From CAXBBB01 sp963841855 (GTDB lineage Bacteria > Bacteroidota > Rhodothermia > Rhodothermales > BA12): a stretch of 64,000 bases of DNA. The stretch spans positions 372,001 through 436,000 of the forward strand of contig CAWJEJ010000005.1 in the NCBI GenBank assembly GCA_963841855.1, written 5' to 3'. Positions 56,201 to 62,516 of this stretch are shown here, one piece after another (the first letter of the stretch is position 1; every line of letters begins with the position of its first letter). The notes below the pieces were generated by a model, which saw only the letters and a list, made by a program, of their open reading frames with translations, was not told the origin of the DNA and made no database searches. A program made the position numbers and the translations under genes.

Positions 56201-56207
56201 TATTCTG
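56201..56207 (+). promoter_or_regulatory. -7-like box (TATTCTG) before lipoprotein start
   Basis: TATTCTG lies five bases before the ATG at 56213. A TTTG at 56173-56176 is a possible -33, with slightly long spacing. Predicts a leaderless mRNA. Confidence 0.45.
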
Positions 56208-56212
56208 TCTGC

Positions 56213-57040
56213 ATGTCCCTCCGTCTCGCTTTTGGTCTCAGCCTGATCCTCGCTGTCTCAGCGTGCGGCGGCGCGGCGTCCGACGGTCTCCCAGTGGGTA
56301 CGCTGGCCGTCGCCACTTATGGGGTCGCCCCGCAGCAGGCCGAGGTCCAGCCCATCGCCCAGATCCTGCGCGATATCGACGTGACGGCGTTTCGGCAATC
56401 ATTCGAGAATCAGCGCGCCTACGCGTTTTCGCGCTATCGCCGCACCGAGCAGGTTTCCGAGGAAGGACTTTTGGCCGCGTTCGCCGAGTACACGCTCGAA
56501 GCCGAGCCCGGAAGCGCGCCCGTCGTTACGGCTGCCGACTCGGCCGGCGCGTTCGACTTTGGCTTGTTTTCGACGTTCGTCTCATCGACCGTCTCCGAGA
56601 TCGACCCCATCGACCTCTCCGACTACGTCCTGCCAGACGATCCCATCTATCTGCAAGATCGGCACCTCCACGCCTACTCGTTCGAATCCAGGCGCGACAC
56701 GTTAATGTGGGACCGCGAGGCGCGCGTTTACCAGGTAGAGGCGCTGCCTGGCGAAGGCGACGGCTACAACGTTCGCCGCGTGCGCTACATGGTCGACGCC
56801 CAGACGTCTCAACTCCTCGCTGTAGAACTCAGCCGGATCGACCTGGCGCTACTCTACCGCGAGGAGAGCTCGTTCTTTCTCCACGTCCGCCCCATGTCCA
56901 ACGGCGATTATCTGCCCTACACGTCGCGCTTTTACACGTCGGTCTGGATGCCTTTCCGCGATGTCAAGCGCATCGGTACGGTATCGACGTACTATGGTTA
57001 CCGGCGTGGCGAAAGCGTGTCTGCGAGCGGACGACGGTAG
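56213..57040 (+). CDS. Putative lipoprotein, unknown function
   Basis: 275 residues. Lipoprotein signal peptide LAFGLSLILAVSACGG with the lipobox Cys19. The exported part has VRRVRYMVDAQTSQLLAVEL, which recalls outer-membrane lipoprotein-sorting-like or LolA-like beta structure, but no firm match is possible. It diverges from the riboswitch-TonB gene; the intervening ~135 bp carry both promoters. Confidence 0.7.
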   Translation: MSLRLAFGLSLILAVSACGGAASDGLPVGTLAVATYGVAPQQAEVQPIAQILRDIDVTAFRQSFENQRAYAFSRYRRTEQVSEEGLLAAFAEYTLEAEPGSAPVVTAADSAGAFDFGLFSTFVSSTVSEIDPIDLSDYVLPDDPIYLQDRHLHAYSFESRRDTLMWDREARVYQVEALPGEGDGYNVRRVRYMVDAQTSQLLAVELSRIDLALLYREESSFFLHVRPMSNGDYLPYTSRFYTSVWMPFRDVKRIGTVSTYYGYRRGESVSASGRR

Positions 57041-57047
57041 GGCGCTG

Positions 57048-57749
57048 CTACCGCAACACGCGCCGGACTTCGGGGTGGTCGGCCCAGCGCGATAGGGAGT
57101 TATCCGGCTCGAAGTCTTCAGGCGGCAAGATCCCGCGCGATATTCCGCGCACTATGACGGAGGCTCCCGCGTCTTCCAGGCCCTGACGATCGAAGACGAG
57201 AGCTAGTTCGGCGTAGGCAGGTGCGTAGTTGGCGTCCTGCTGAATGGCGATTCGCGCAAACGCCTCGGCCTGTTTCAGACTGCCCAACAGCCGAGCGTTC
57301 CAGGCCAATCGGACGTGTAGCGGAGCACTCGTCAGAGCCAGCGCCGCGGCCCGATCACCAGCGCGTCGCGCCTCGGCCGTCCGCCCCGACAAGCGGGCGG
57401 ATTCCATCCATGTCAAGAGCGCTATGCCTTCGGCCGGAAGAGCGTCGGCAGCGAGGCGTGCGTCGCGCAATGCGTCGAGCGAGCGGCCCATGCGGAGTAG
57501 AACGCGGGCTCGCGCCACCAGAGCAGGCGCATCGGTGGGCGACTGAACGAGCACGTCATCCAGGCGAACTTTGGCCTCGAACACACTACCCGCCGTTTCC
57601 AACGCTACAACCGCGCGATACACTTCGTCTTGCAAGGACAAAGGACGCTGCTGAGCGCGCGCTGGGCTAGCGAGCAGCCAACACGCAACCAGTGCGCAAA
57701 CCGCGCCCCTGGCTGAGCGTAAGAGAGCGATGCGTCGCGCCGAAGTCAT
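57048..57749 (-). CDS. Exported TPR-like repeat protein
   Basis: 233 residues with a signal peptide (RGAVCALVACWLLASPARA). Helical repeats follow: VYRAVVALETAGSVFEAKVR, APALVARARVLLRMGRSLDA, GIALLTWMESARLSGRTAEA and YAPAYAELALVFDRQGLEDA. The spacing and Ala/Leu/Tyr pattern fit tetratricopeptide repeats. Role unknown; periplasmic scaffold likely. The start at 57749 overlaps the longer of two possible birA starts. Confidence 0.7.
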   Translation of the reverse strand: MTSARRIALLRSARGAVCALVACWLLASPARAQQRPLSLQDEVYRAVVALETAGSVFEAKVRLDDVLVQSPTDAPALVARARVLLRMGRSLDALRDARLAADALPAEGIALLTWMESARLSGRTAEARRAGDRAAALALTSAPLHVRLAWNARLLGSLKQAEAFARIAIQQDANYAPAYAELALVFDRQGLEDAGASVIVRGISRGILPPEDFEPDNSLSRWADHPEVRRVLR

Positions 57750-57786
57750 AGTCCAAGATCCCCCACACGTACCGCCTGCGCAAGTC

Positions 57787-58566
57787 GTGCCGGATTGGAT
57801 AGAACGCGCGATTGAGCATTCGCGCGCCTGCGGGCTGGGACAACCTGTTCGGTGGTTCGAGTCAGTCGGATCCACGAACGACGCCGCGCGCGCCTGGGCG
57901 CTTACCACAGCGCCCCACGGAGCGATTGTCTTGGCCGATGAGCAGACCAAAGGGCGAGGGCGACTGGGACGCACGTGGCAGACGCCGCGGGGAAGCGCGC
58001 TTACCTTGTCTCTCGTTCTGCGCCTCAACCGCGCCGAAGCGCACGGAGGACGAGTGGGAATGGCGGCTGCGCTTGCCATAGCTCGAACGGCTGAGGAGGC
58101 GACGGGAGCACGATCGACGGTCAAGTGGCCCAACGACGTGCGCGTCGGTCAGCGCAAACTGTCGGGCATTTTGATGGAGCGCGCCGGAACGTCGAGCGCT
58201 CTGGTGCTCGGCATTGGCGTCAACGTCGGACGCGAAGCGGGCGGGAGCGTCGAGGGCGCTACCTCGCTCGAAGCAGTCGCTGGGCGGCCTGTTGCGCGCG
58301 GCGATGTGCTGGCTCTTCTGCTCACGCACCTCGGCTCCCTCCTACCGCTCGTCGGCGAGACGCGGGCGGTGACGCTGCGCACGCTATACGAGTCGCGGCT
58401 GGACGGCCTGGGCGAGCGCGTCTCGCTCTGGCGCACGCACGATCGCGCACCGGCGACTGGCGAACTGCTCGGCGTGGCGGACGATGGAGCGCTGCGCATC
58501 GCCACATCGTCGGGCGTCCAGGTCTTCCATGCGGGCGACGTCACGTTTCGGCCTATGAGTTCGTGA
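57787..58566 (+). CDS. birA: Biotin--[acetyl-CoA-carboxylase] ligase
   Basis: Attaches biotin to carboxyl carrier protein. 259 residues from the GTG at 57787; an ATG at 57730 adds 19 residues but would overlap the divergent TPR gene's 5' end, so the GTG is preferred. Motifs: VRWFESVGSTNDAARAWA, the biotin loop TKGRGRLGRTWQTPRGSAL, VKWPNDVRVGQRKLSGILME, and VLGIGVNVG. The C-terminal SH3-like cap is present (LGVADDGALRIATSSG). No N-terminal winged helix, so it is not a repressor. Overlaps coaX as GTGA. Confidence 0.95.
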   Translation: MPDWIERAIEHSRACGLGQPVRWFESVGSTNDAARAWALTTAPHGAIVLADEQTKGRGRLGRTWQTPRGSALTLSLVLRLNRAEAHGGRVGMAAALAIARTAEEATGARSTVKWPNDVRVGQRKLSGILMERAGTSSALVLGIGVNVGREAGGSVEGATSLEAVAGRPVARGDVLALLLTHLGSLLPLVGETRAVTLRTLYESRLDGLGERVSLWRTHDRAPATGELLGVADDGALRIATSSGVQVFHAGDVTFRPMSS

Positions 58567-59324
58567 ACCGCCCTCTAGCTACGCTCGACGTGGGCAACAC
58601 GAACAGCAAGGGGATCGTCTGGCGCAAGGGCCGAGTGGCGTCTCGCTTCAGTTTTGCTACGGCCGCTCTCGCCCATTCTGGCTTTTGCCTCGACCTTCCA
58701 TCGGACACGTCTCAGGTCGCAATCGCATCGGTCGTCCCCTCGGTCAACGGCGCGGTGCAGAGCGCGCTCCAACGGGCGCTGCCAGCGGCTTTCATCCGCT
58801 TTCTCGGCGCTCGGGACGCGTTGCCCATCGAGATCGCATACCGCACACCGAACACGCTGGGGGCCGATCGGATCGCTGCTGCGCTGGGAGCACGCGCCCG
58901 GCACCCCCTCGCTCCCGCCCTCGTCGTCGTTGATGCCGGGACCGCTGTCACCTACGAAGTGCTCGTCGGCAGTCGGTACCTGGGCGGTGCCATCGCTCCC
59001 GGCCCCATACTTCAACTCGAAGCTCTCGCCCGAGGTACGGCTCAACTTCCCCACGTCCATCCCGAAGCCAGACCCGATCTCATAGGCTCCGACACAGCAT
59101 CATCCATCGCGTCTGGTGCGTGGTGGGGATTCGTTGATTCTGTCAACGGCATGATCGCCCGCCTGCGCGCCCACCTCGACTTGCCGCTGACAGTCGTACT
59201 GACCGGAGGTTGGTCCGAAGAGCTAGCCGATTTCGTCACGCACGACGAAGCCGCGCCGGACTTGGTGCACGAAGGCTTGGTGACGTTCGCACTCCACAGG
59301 CGCGGAAGCGCTCCGGCTCACTGA
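58563..59324 (+). CDS. coaX: Type III pantothenate kinase
   Basis: First step of coenzyme A synthesis. It has 253 residues from a GTG overlapping the birA stop. Family motifs: ATLDVGNTNSKGIVWR, TPNTLGADRIAAALGAR, VVVDAGTAVTYEVL, YLGGAIAPGPILQLEAL and the final VVLTGGWSEELADFV. The birA-coaX pairing is widespread in bacteria and supports both calls. Confidence 0.96.
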   Translation: MNRPLATLDVGNTNSKGIVWRKGRVASRFSFATAALAHSGFCLDLPSDTSQVAIASVVPSVNGAVQSALQRALPAAFIRFLGARDALPIEIAYRTPNTLGADRIAAALGARARHPLAPALVVVDAGTAVTYEVLVGSRYLGGAIAPGPILQLEALARGTAQLPHVHPEARPDLIGSDTASSIASGAWWGFVDSVNGMIARLRAHLDLPLTVVLTGGWSEELADFVTHDEAAPDLVHEGLVTFALHRRGSAPAH

Positions 59325-59332
59325 ACACTCGC

Positions 59333-59953
59333 TCACCTACCGAGCAGCGTCTCGATACGCGCCATCACCATTTCGGTAGCGACTTGGTTGTGACCGCCGC
59401 GCGGCAAGATCACGTCCGCTAAGCGCTTGGAGGGCTCGACAAATTCCAAGTGCATCGGACGAACGGTACGCTCATACTGGTCGATTACGGATGTAGCCGA
59501 ACGACCACGCTCCTCGATGTCTCGCCGTAGGCGGCGGATGAGGCGAATGTCGTCTGCGGTGTCGACGAACAGTTTGATGTCCATTCGCTCGACTAGTTCA
59601 GGTTCGGCGAGCACGAGAATGCCTTCGACGATAACGACCGGACGCGGTTTGACCGTATTGGTGTCAGCTAGGCGGCTGTGGTTGACGAAGTCGTAGCGCG
59701 GTTTCTCTATGGTCTCGCCCGCTAGCAGCGCATCCAGGTGACGAGCCATGAGCCCGGTTTCGAGGGCGTCGGGGTGATCGAAGTTGAACTCAGTGCGGAT
59801 CTTGGGCGGCAGATGCGCGAGATCCTTGTAGTATGCGTCGTGGTCGAGAACCGCGATGCGCTCGGGCCCAAACGCCTCGACGATCGTACGCAGCACAGTC
59901 GATTTGCCCGACCCCGATCCGCCTGCGATGCCGATGACGACGGGTTTACCCAT
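59333..59953 (-). CDS. udk: Uridine kinase
   Basis: Pyrimidine salvage: phosphorylates uridine and cytidine. It has 206 residues. The P-loop is IGIAGGSGSGKSTVLR, with LDHDAYYKDLAHLPP, NFDHPDALET, VVIVEGILVLAEPELVERMD, KLFVDTADDIRLIRRLRRD, and the end GGHNQVATEMV. The ATG at 59953 shares its A with the yaaA stop (TGATG). Convergent with coaX, eight bases apart. Confidence 0.96.
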   Translation of the reverse strand: MGKPVVIGIAGGSGSGKSTVLRTIVEAFGPERIAVLDHDAYYKDLAHLPPKIRTEFNFDHPDALETGLMARHLDALLAGETIEKPRYDFVNHSRLADTNTVKPRPVVIVEGILVLAEPELVERMDIKLFVDTADDIRLIRRLRRDIEERGRSATSVIDQYERTVRPMHLEFVEPSKRLADVILPRGGHNQVATEMVMARIETLLGR

Positions 59954-60768
59954 CACACTTTGCGCACGTAAACGAGCGTCGTCGTCTTGGAGTCTGCGTC
60001 GACCTCGGTTGCATGTTCGTCGAGCCTATAGTTGTCGGGAGCGCGCCACTCCCGCAGCCCTTCCAGATCGTCGACCGTCTCTCTGGCGATGTAGTTGACG
60101 AGTTGCCCGCGCAGCTGCTTGACGCCGTGCGAAACCGCCGAACGCTCGCCTGCCTTCTCGCGCACAAACGTGACGACGAACTGGTGATCGTAGGTGTGCT
60201 CGTCGTCCCACACGTCCTGGTGAGCCTGGGGAAGCAGATTCCAAACGATGCGGCCCTTTACGGCTCGGTTCAACACCTCACTCACGCGTGGGCGCCAGAA
60301 CGCGCTCACCTTGCCCACCTCGGGCAGCGACGCGTCGACTTTGAGCCGGTAGCTGGGGATGAGATCGTCTGGCCGGAGCAGTCCGTACAGTCCCGACACG
60401 ATAATAGTGTGTTCCAGGAAGCGGCGCTGAGCACCCGTAGGCAGTCCTTGAAAGTCCATCGACTGGTACATCACGCCCGGACTGTAGCGCTCGAGAGCAG
60501 CCATCAGCGGCGCACCTGAGAGATTCAGGTTATCGTGTACGGCTTGAGCGAGCGTGTCTCCCTTGACTCCGAAGACGGCCTCATGCTTGTCGGCACCGGT
60601 GCGGACAAAATCTTGGAGAGCAGCAATGAGCCTTTTACGCTCGGGGTTGAGCTCGCGGAAATAGTTGAACGTACCGCCCGCGCGGATGTCGAACATGTCG
60701 GGCGCGAGCGGATTACCGCCGGTCTGCTTGCCCTCGGCGGGCGGCATTAAAATTGTAAAATCAGGCAT
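59953..60768 (-). CDS. yaaA: YaaA family (DUF328) peroxide stress protein
   Basis: 271 residues, close to the family's ~255. Motifs: ILMPPAEGKQTGG at the N-terminus, YSPGVMYQSMDFQGL, VSGLYGLLRPDDLIPSYRL, and VSHGVKQLRGQLVNYIA. YaaA lowers intracellular iron during peroxide stress in E. coli and has DNA-binding ability. Sits between the ytxH-like gene (9 bp upstream) and udk (overlapping). Confidence 0.93.
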   Translation of the reverse strand: MPDFTILMPPAEGKQTGGNPLAPDMFDIRAGGTFNYFRELNPERKRLIAALQDFVRTGADKHEAVFGVKGDTLAQAVHDNLNLSGAPLMAALERYSPGVMYQSMDFQGLPTGAQRRFLEHTIIVSGLYGLLRPDDLIPSYRLKVDASLPEVGKVSAFWRPRVSEVLNRAVKGRIVWNLLPQAHQDVWDDEHTYDHQFVVTFVREKAGERSAVSHGVKQLRGQLVNYIARETVDDLEGLREWRAPDNYRLDEHATEVDADSKTTTLVYVRKV

Positions 60769-60777
60769 AATTGGGCG

Positions 60778-61077
60778 TCAAGCGGAATCGACCGAGCGAA
60801 CTTCGCCGATCAGAGCGTCAATCTCGGCTCGTATGCGGGCGGCCTCTTCGCGGGCGTTGCGCACGACGGCCTGTCCGGTTCCTCTGGCCGTCGTGTCGAC
60901 ATCAGTGTCCGAGCGTTGCATCAAGTCGGAGAGACGTGCAGCGCGCTCGCCCAGGCGTTCGAGTTGGTAGACGACGCGGCGGCGCAGTTTCTGTCCTTCC
61001 TCGGGAGCCAGCAGCAAGCCAGCAGCGAGACCGGCAGCGCTGCCGAAGAGAAATCCTAGCGTACTCGAACGGGACAT
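60778..61077 (-). CDS. YtxH-like small membrane protein
   Basis: 99 residues from the ATG at 61077. N-terminal glycine-rich helix LGFLFGSAAGLAAGLLLAPEEG then a long charged amphipathic helix (LRRRVVYQLERLGERAARLS and AREEAARIRAEIDALIGEV). This is the YtxH/gas-vesicle-like architecture common in stress-related operons. An upstream ATG at 61152 would add 25 residues with a second hydrophobic stretch; the shorter form fits the family. A perfect -7-like TACTTTG is at 61115-61121. Confidence 0.85.
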   Translation of the reverse strand: MSRSSTLGFLFGSAAGLAAGLLLAPEEGQKLRRRVVYQLERLGERAARLSDLMQRSDTDVDTTARGTGQAVVRNAREEAARIRAEIDALIGEVRSVDSA

Positions 61078-61114
61078 TGCGAGCGAATCTGAGGCGATTG
61101 GTAGTGAGAAGAAG

Positions 61115-61121
61115 CAAAGTA
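61115..61121 (-). promoter_or_regulatory. -7-like box (TACTTTG) upstream of ytxH-like gene
   Basis: On the minus strand TACTTTG matches TAnnTTTG exactly. It lies 37 bases before the ATG at 61077, and inside the longer reading frame starting at 61152, supporting the shorter start. Confidence 0.5.
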
Positions 61122-61132
61122 CGAACGCGCAC

Positions 61133-61167
61133 AAAAAAGGGCCGCCTCCCATCGGGGAGACAGCCCA
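61133..61167 (-). terminator. Intrinsic terminator after the COX24-like mini-gene
   Basis: On the minus strand: GGGCTGTCTCC, a short loop, GGGAGGCGGCCC, then TTTTTT. It begins 14 bases after the mini-gene stop. Confidence 0.85.
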
Positions 61168-61180
61168 TAAAAGTCAGCGC

Positions 61181-61273
61181 CTAGCGCTTCTTCTTGTGCC
61201 GGTTCTTGCGCAGGCGCTTCTTGCGCTTGTGAGTGGCGATCTTGTGTCGTTTGCGCTTGCGTCCGCAGGGCAT
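61181..61273 (-). CDS. AURKAIP1/COX24-like ribosomal mini-protein (30 aa)
   Basis: A complete 30-residue frame starting MPCGRKRKRHKIATHKRKKR and ending LRKNRHKKKR, almost entirely Lys/Arg/His. It matches the AURKAIP1/COX24-domain proteins of Bacteroidota, which resemble mitochondrial small-subunit protein mS38. Too short for standard gene calling but followed by a strong terminator. It is expected to bind the 30S subunit near 16S rRNA; that role is inferred from homology. Confidence 0.88.
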   Translation of the reverse strand: MPCGRKRKRHKIATHKRKKRLRKNRHKKKR

Positions 61274-61535
61274 AGAGAAGAGGGTAAAATGAGACGTCTC
61301 GAAGGATCGGTAATATAGGCAAGACGGCGCTGGGGTTCCCAGCACCAATCAAAGCTTCGCACTCGGCGGCACCTAGAGGCAGTTGAGCCTGCGCAGCGCG
61401 CAGTTCGCCCACCTCATCACTCTTCTGCCGAAGCGGTGTCCTGTATACTACTCGTCCGCGATAAAATCGTGGACACCGAGGGCACATATTAGTACCCCTC
61501 AAGTAGCTGAAACAAAAAAACTTAGCCCTGATTAG
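61274..61535. other. Intergenic stretch without a supported gene
   Basis: 262 bp between the COX24-like mini-gene (minus) and the candidate sRNA (plus). It includes an A-rich segment (GAAACAAAAAAAC near 61510) and several TA-rich spots suited to divergent promoters. No reading frame here shows family motifs. Confidence 0.5.
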
Positions 61536-61539
61536 GTAT

Positions 61540-61649
61540 GGCACGCACGTTGCTCGTACACCATGTGTATCCGAACAGGATGCCGAGTGCAGCGACCTGC
61601 ACAAGCCGGACGGAACGATGGGTGAGCGTTTCCGTCCGGCTGTTTTTTT
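61540..61649 (+). ncRNA. Candidate structured small RNA ending in an intrinsic terminator
   Basis: Consecutive hairpins are visible: GTATCC/GGATGC (61567-61583, loop GAACA), GTGCAG/CTGCAC (61587-61602, loop CGAC), then the 12-bp terminator stem with T7. An additional pairing GTTGCT with AGCGAC is possible as an alternative fold. No tRNA, SRP or known riboswitch consensus fits. It might instead be a leader/attenuator of the lipoprotein gene 18 bp downstream. The 5' end is a guess. Confidence 0.4.
61604..61649 (+). terminator. Strong intrinsic terminator
   Basis: AGCCGGACGGAA pairs perfectly with TTCCGTCCGGCT; the 15-base loop is followed by G and TTTTTTT. It lies immediately before the lipoprotein ATG at 61667, with no annotated gene upstream on this strand. 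Confidence 0.88.
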
Positions 61650-61666
61650 GGCCCCTACGTCCTCCG

Positions 61667-62095
61667 ATGCGCGTCACTCTGTTCGCCCTGCTCCTGACCG
61701 CTCTCGCTGGCTGCGCGCCGACGTTTGCGCCACCCTATTTCGACTATGCTGAACGCGCACCAACCGGGGCGACGGCCCCTAGCATCGTCGGTGCACTGGA
61801 GGAAGCTGGATGGCAGATCGCAGCCGACTCTACGGCTTTGTCCCTGGAAACGCAGCCTCGAACGTTCAGCCGAGCAGGCATATACCGTGTCGAGGCACGT
61901 CTCGAAGTGCTGACGATGGCATCTAACCGAGTGCGCGTGCTCGTGCATCCGTACCGCGTCTACTTCGACGGCGCTCGGAGCAATATCGGATACTTGCCCG
62001 GAAATCTGAAGCGAGCAATTGAGCCGCCACTGCTGAATGCGATGAAGGCGAACGGGTTCGAAGCCGCCATTCGGGTTGACGAGAGTGGAACCTGA
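61667..62095 (+). CDS. Small lipoprotein, unknown function
   Basis: 142 residues. Lipoprotein signal MRVTLFALLLTALAGC (lipobox LAGC, Cys16). The exported domain resembles an alpha/beta sandwich: IVGALEEAGWQIAADS, GIYRVEARLEVLTMASNRVR, VHPYRVYFDGARSN, and PPLLNAMKANGFEAAI. The start at 61667 is chosen over an earlier in-frame ATG (61538) because the latter would be translated through the terminator hairpin. Confidence 0.75.
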   Translation: MRVTLFALLLTALAGCAPTFAPPYFDYAERAPTGATAPSIVGALEEAGWQIAADSTALSLETQPRTFSRAGIYRVEARLEVLTMASNRVRVLVHPYRVYFDGARSNIGYLPGNLKRAIEPPLLNAMKANGFEAAIRVDESGT

Positions 62096-62148
62096 AGTGC
62101 GCCGCACGGTACTCGACTCACGCTTCGGCGTACGTTCTTTGAACACAT

Positions 62149-62516
62149 GGGGGTGTTCCGGTTTCGACGGGTGAGTCGCGCAACAGGTTGCGTGCCGAGG
62201 ATTCCAGGATCCTCGTTAATCCGACTGGAAAACCATAATTGCGAACGACTACTCGTACGCGCTGGCGGCGTAAAGCCCCAGCTGTCTCCTACCGCGCTTG
62301 CCTATCGGCAAGGTAACGAGGCATCGACTTAAGATAGGATGATGCGAGAAGCCACCGGCTGAGGCTGACCGACATTAACTCAATCAGCCTGGCGCACAGT
62401 CCGGCCCTGCCATCTGGCTATGGACCGTGCGCGAGATCAACAATAGGATGGCTAGGTTACGTAGACGCCTGCTTTGTCCGCTCACTCGGACCCGGGTTCG
62501 ACTCCCGGCACCTCCA
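62149..62516 (+). ncRNA. ssrA: tmRNA (transfer-messenger RNA)
   Basis: The 5' end GGGGGTGTTCCGGTTTCGACGG and 3' end GGTTCGACTCCCGGCACCTCCA form the tRNA-like domain: acceptor stem GGGGGTG pairs with CACCTCC, and the T arm is CCGGGTTCGACTCCCGG. The tag frame at 62241-62273 reads ANDYSYALAA then TAA, with GCG as resume codon. The 3' CCA is not fully encoded. Rescues stalled ribosomes with SmpB (28780-29235) and often RNase R (window start). A -7-like TACGTTC lies just upstream. Confidence 0.97.

Noticed and set aside
61540..61650. SRP (4.5S) RNA in this gap
   Set aside because: CAGGATGCCGAGTGCAGC superficially resembles the SRP loop, but the GGAA tetraloop and the symmetric AGCA/CAGG internal loop are missing.
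61538..61666. N-terminal extension of the lipoprotein gene from the ATG at 61538
   Set aside because: It would be translated through a perfect terminator hairpin and would bury the lipoprotein signal peptide at residue 44.
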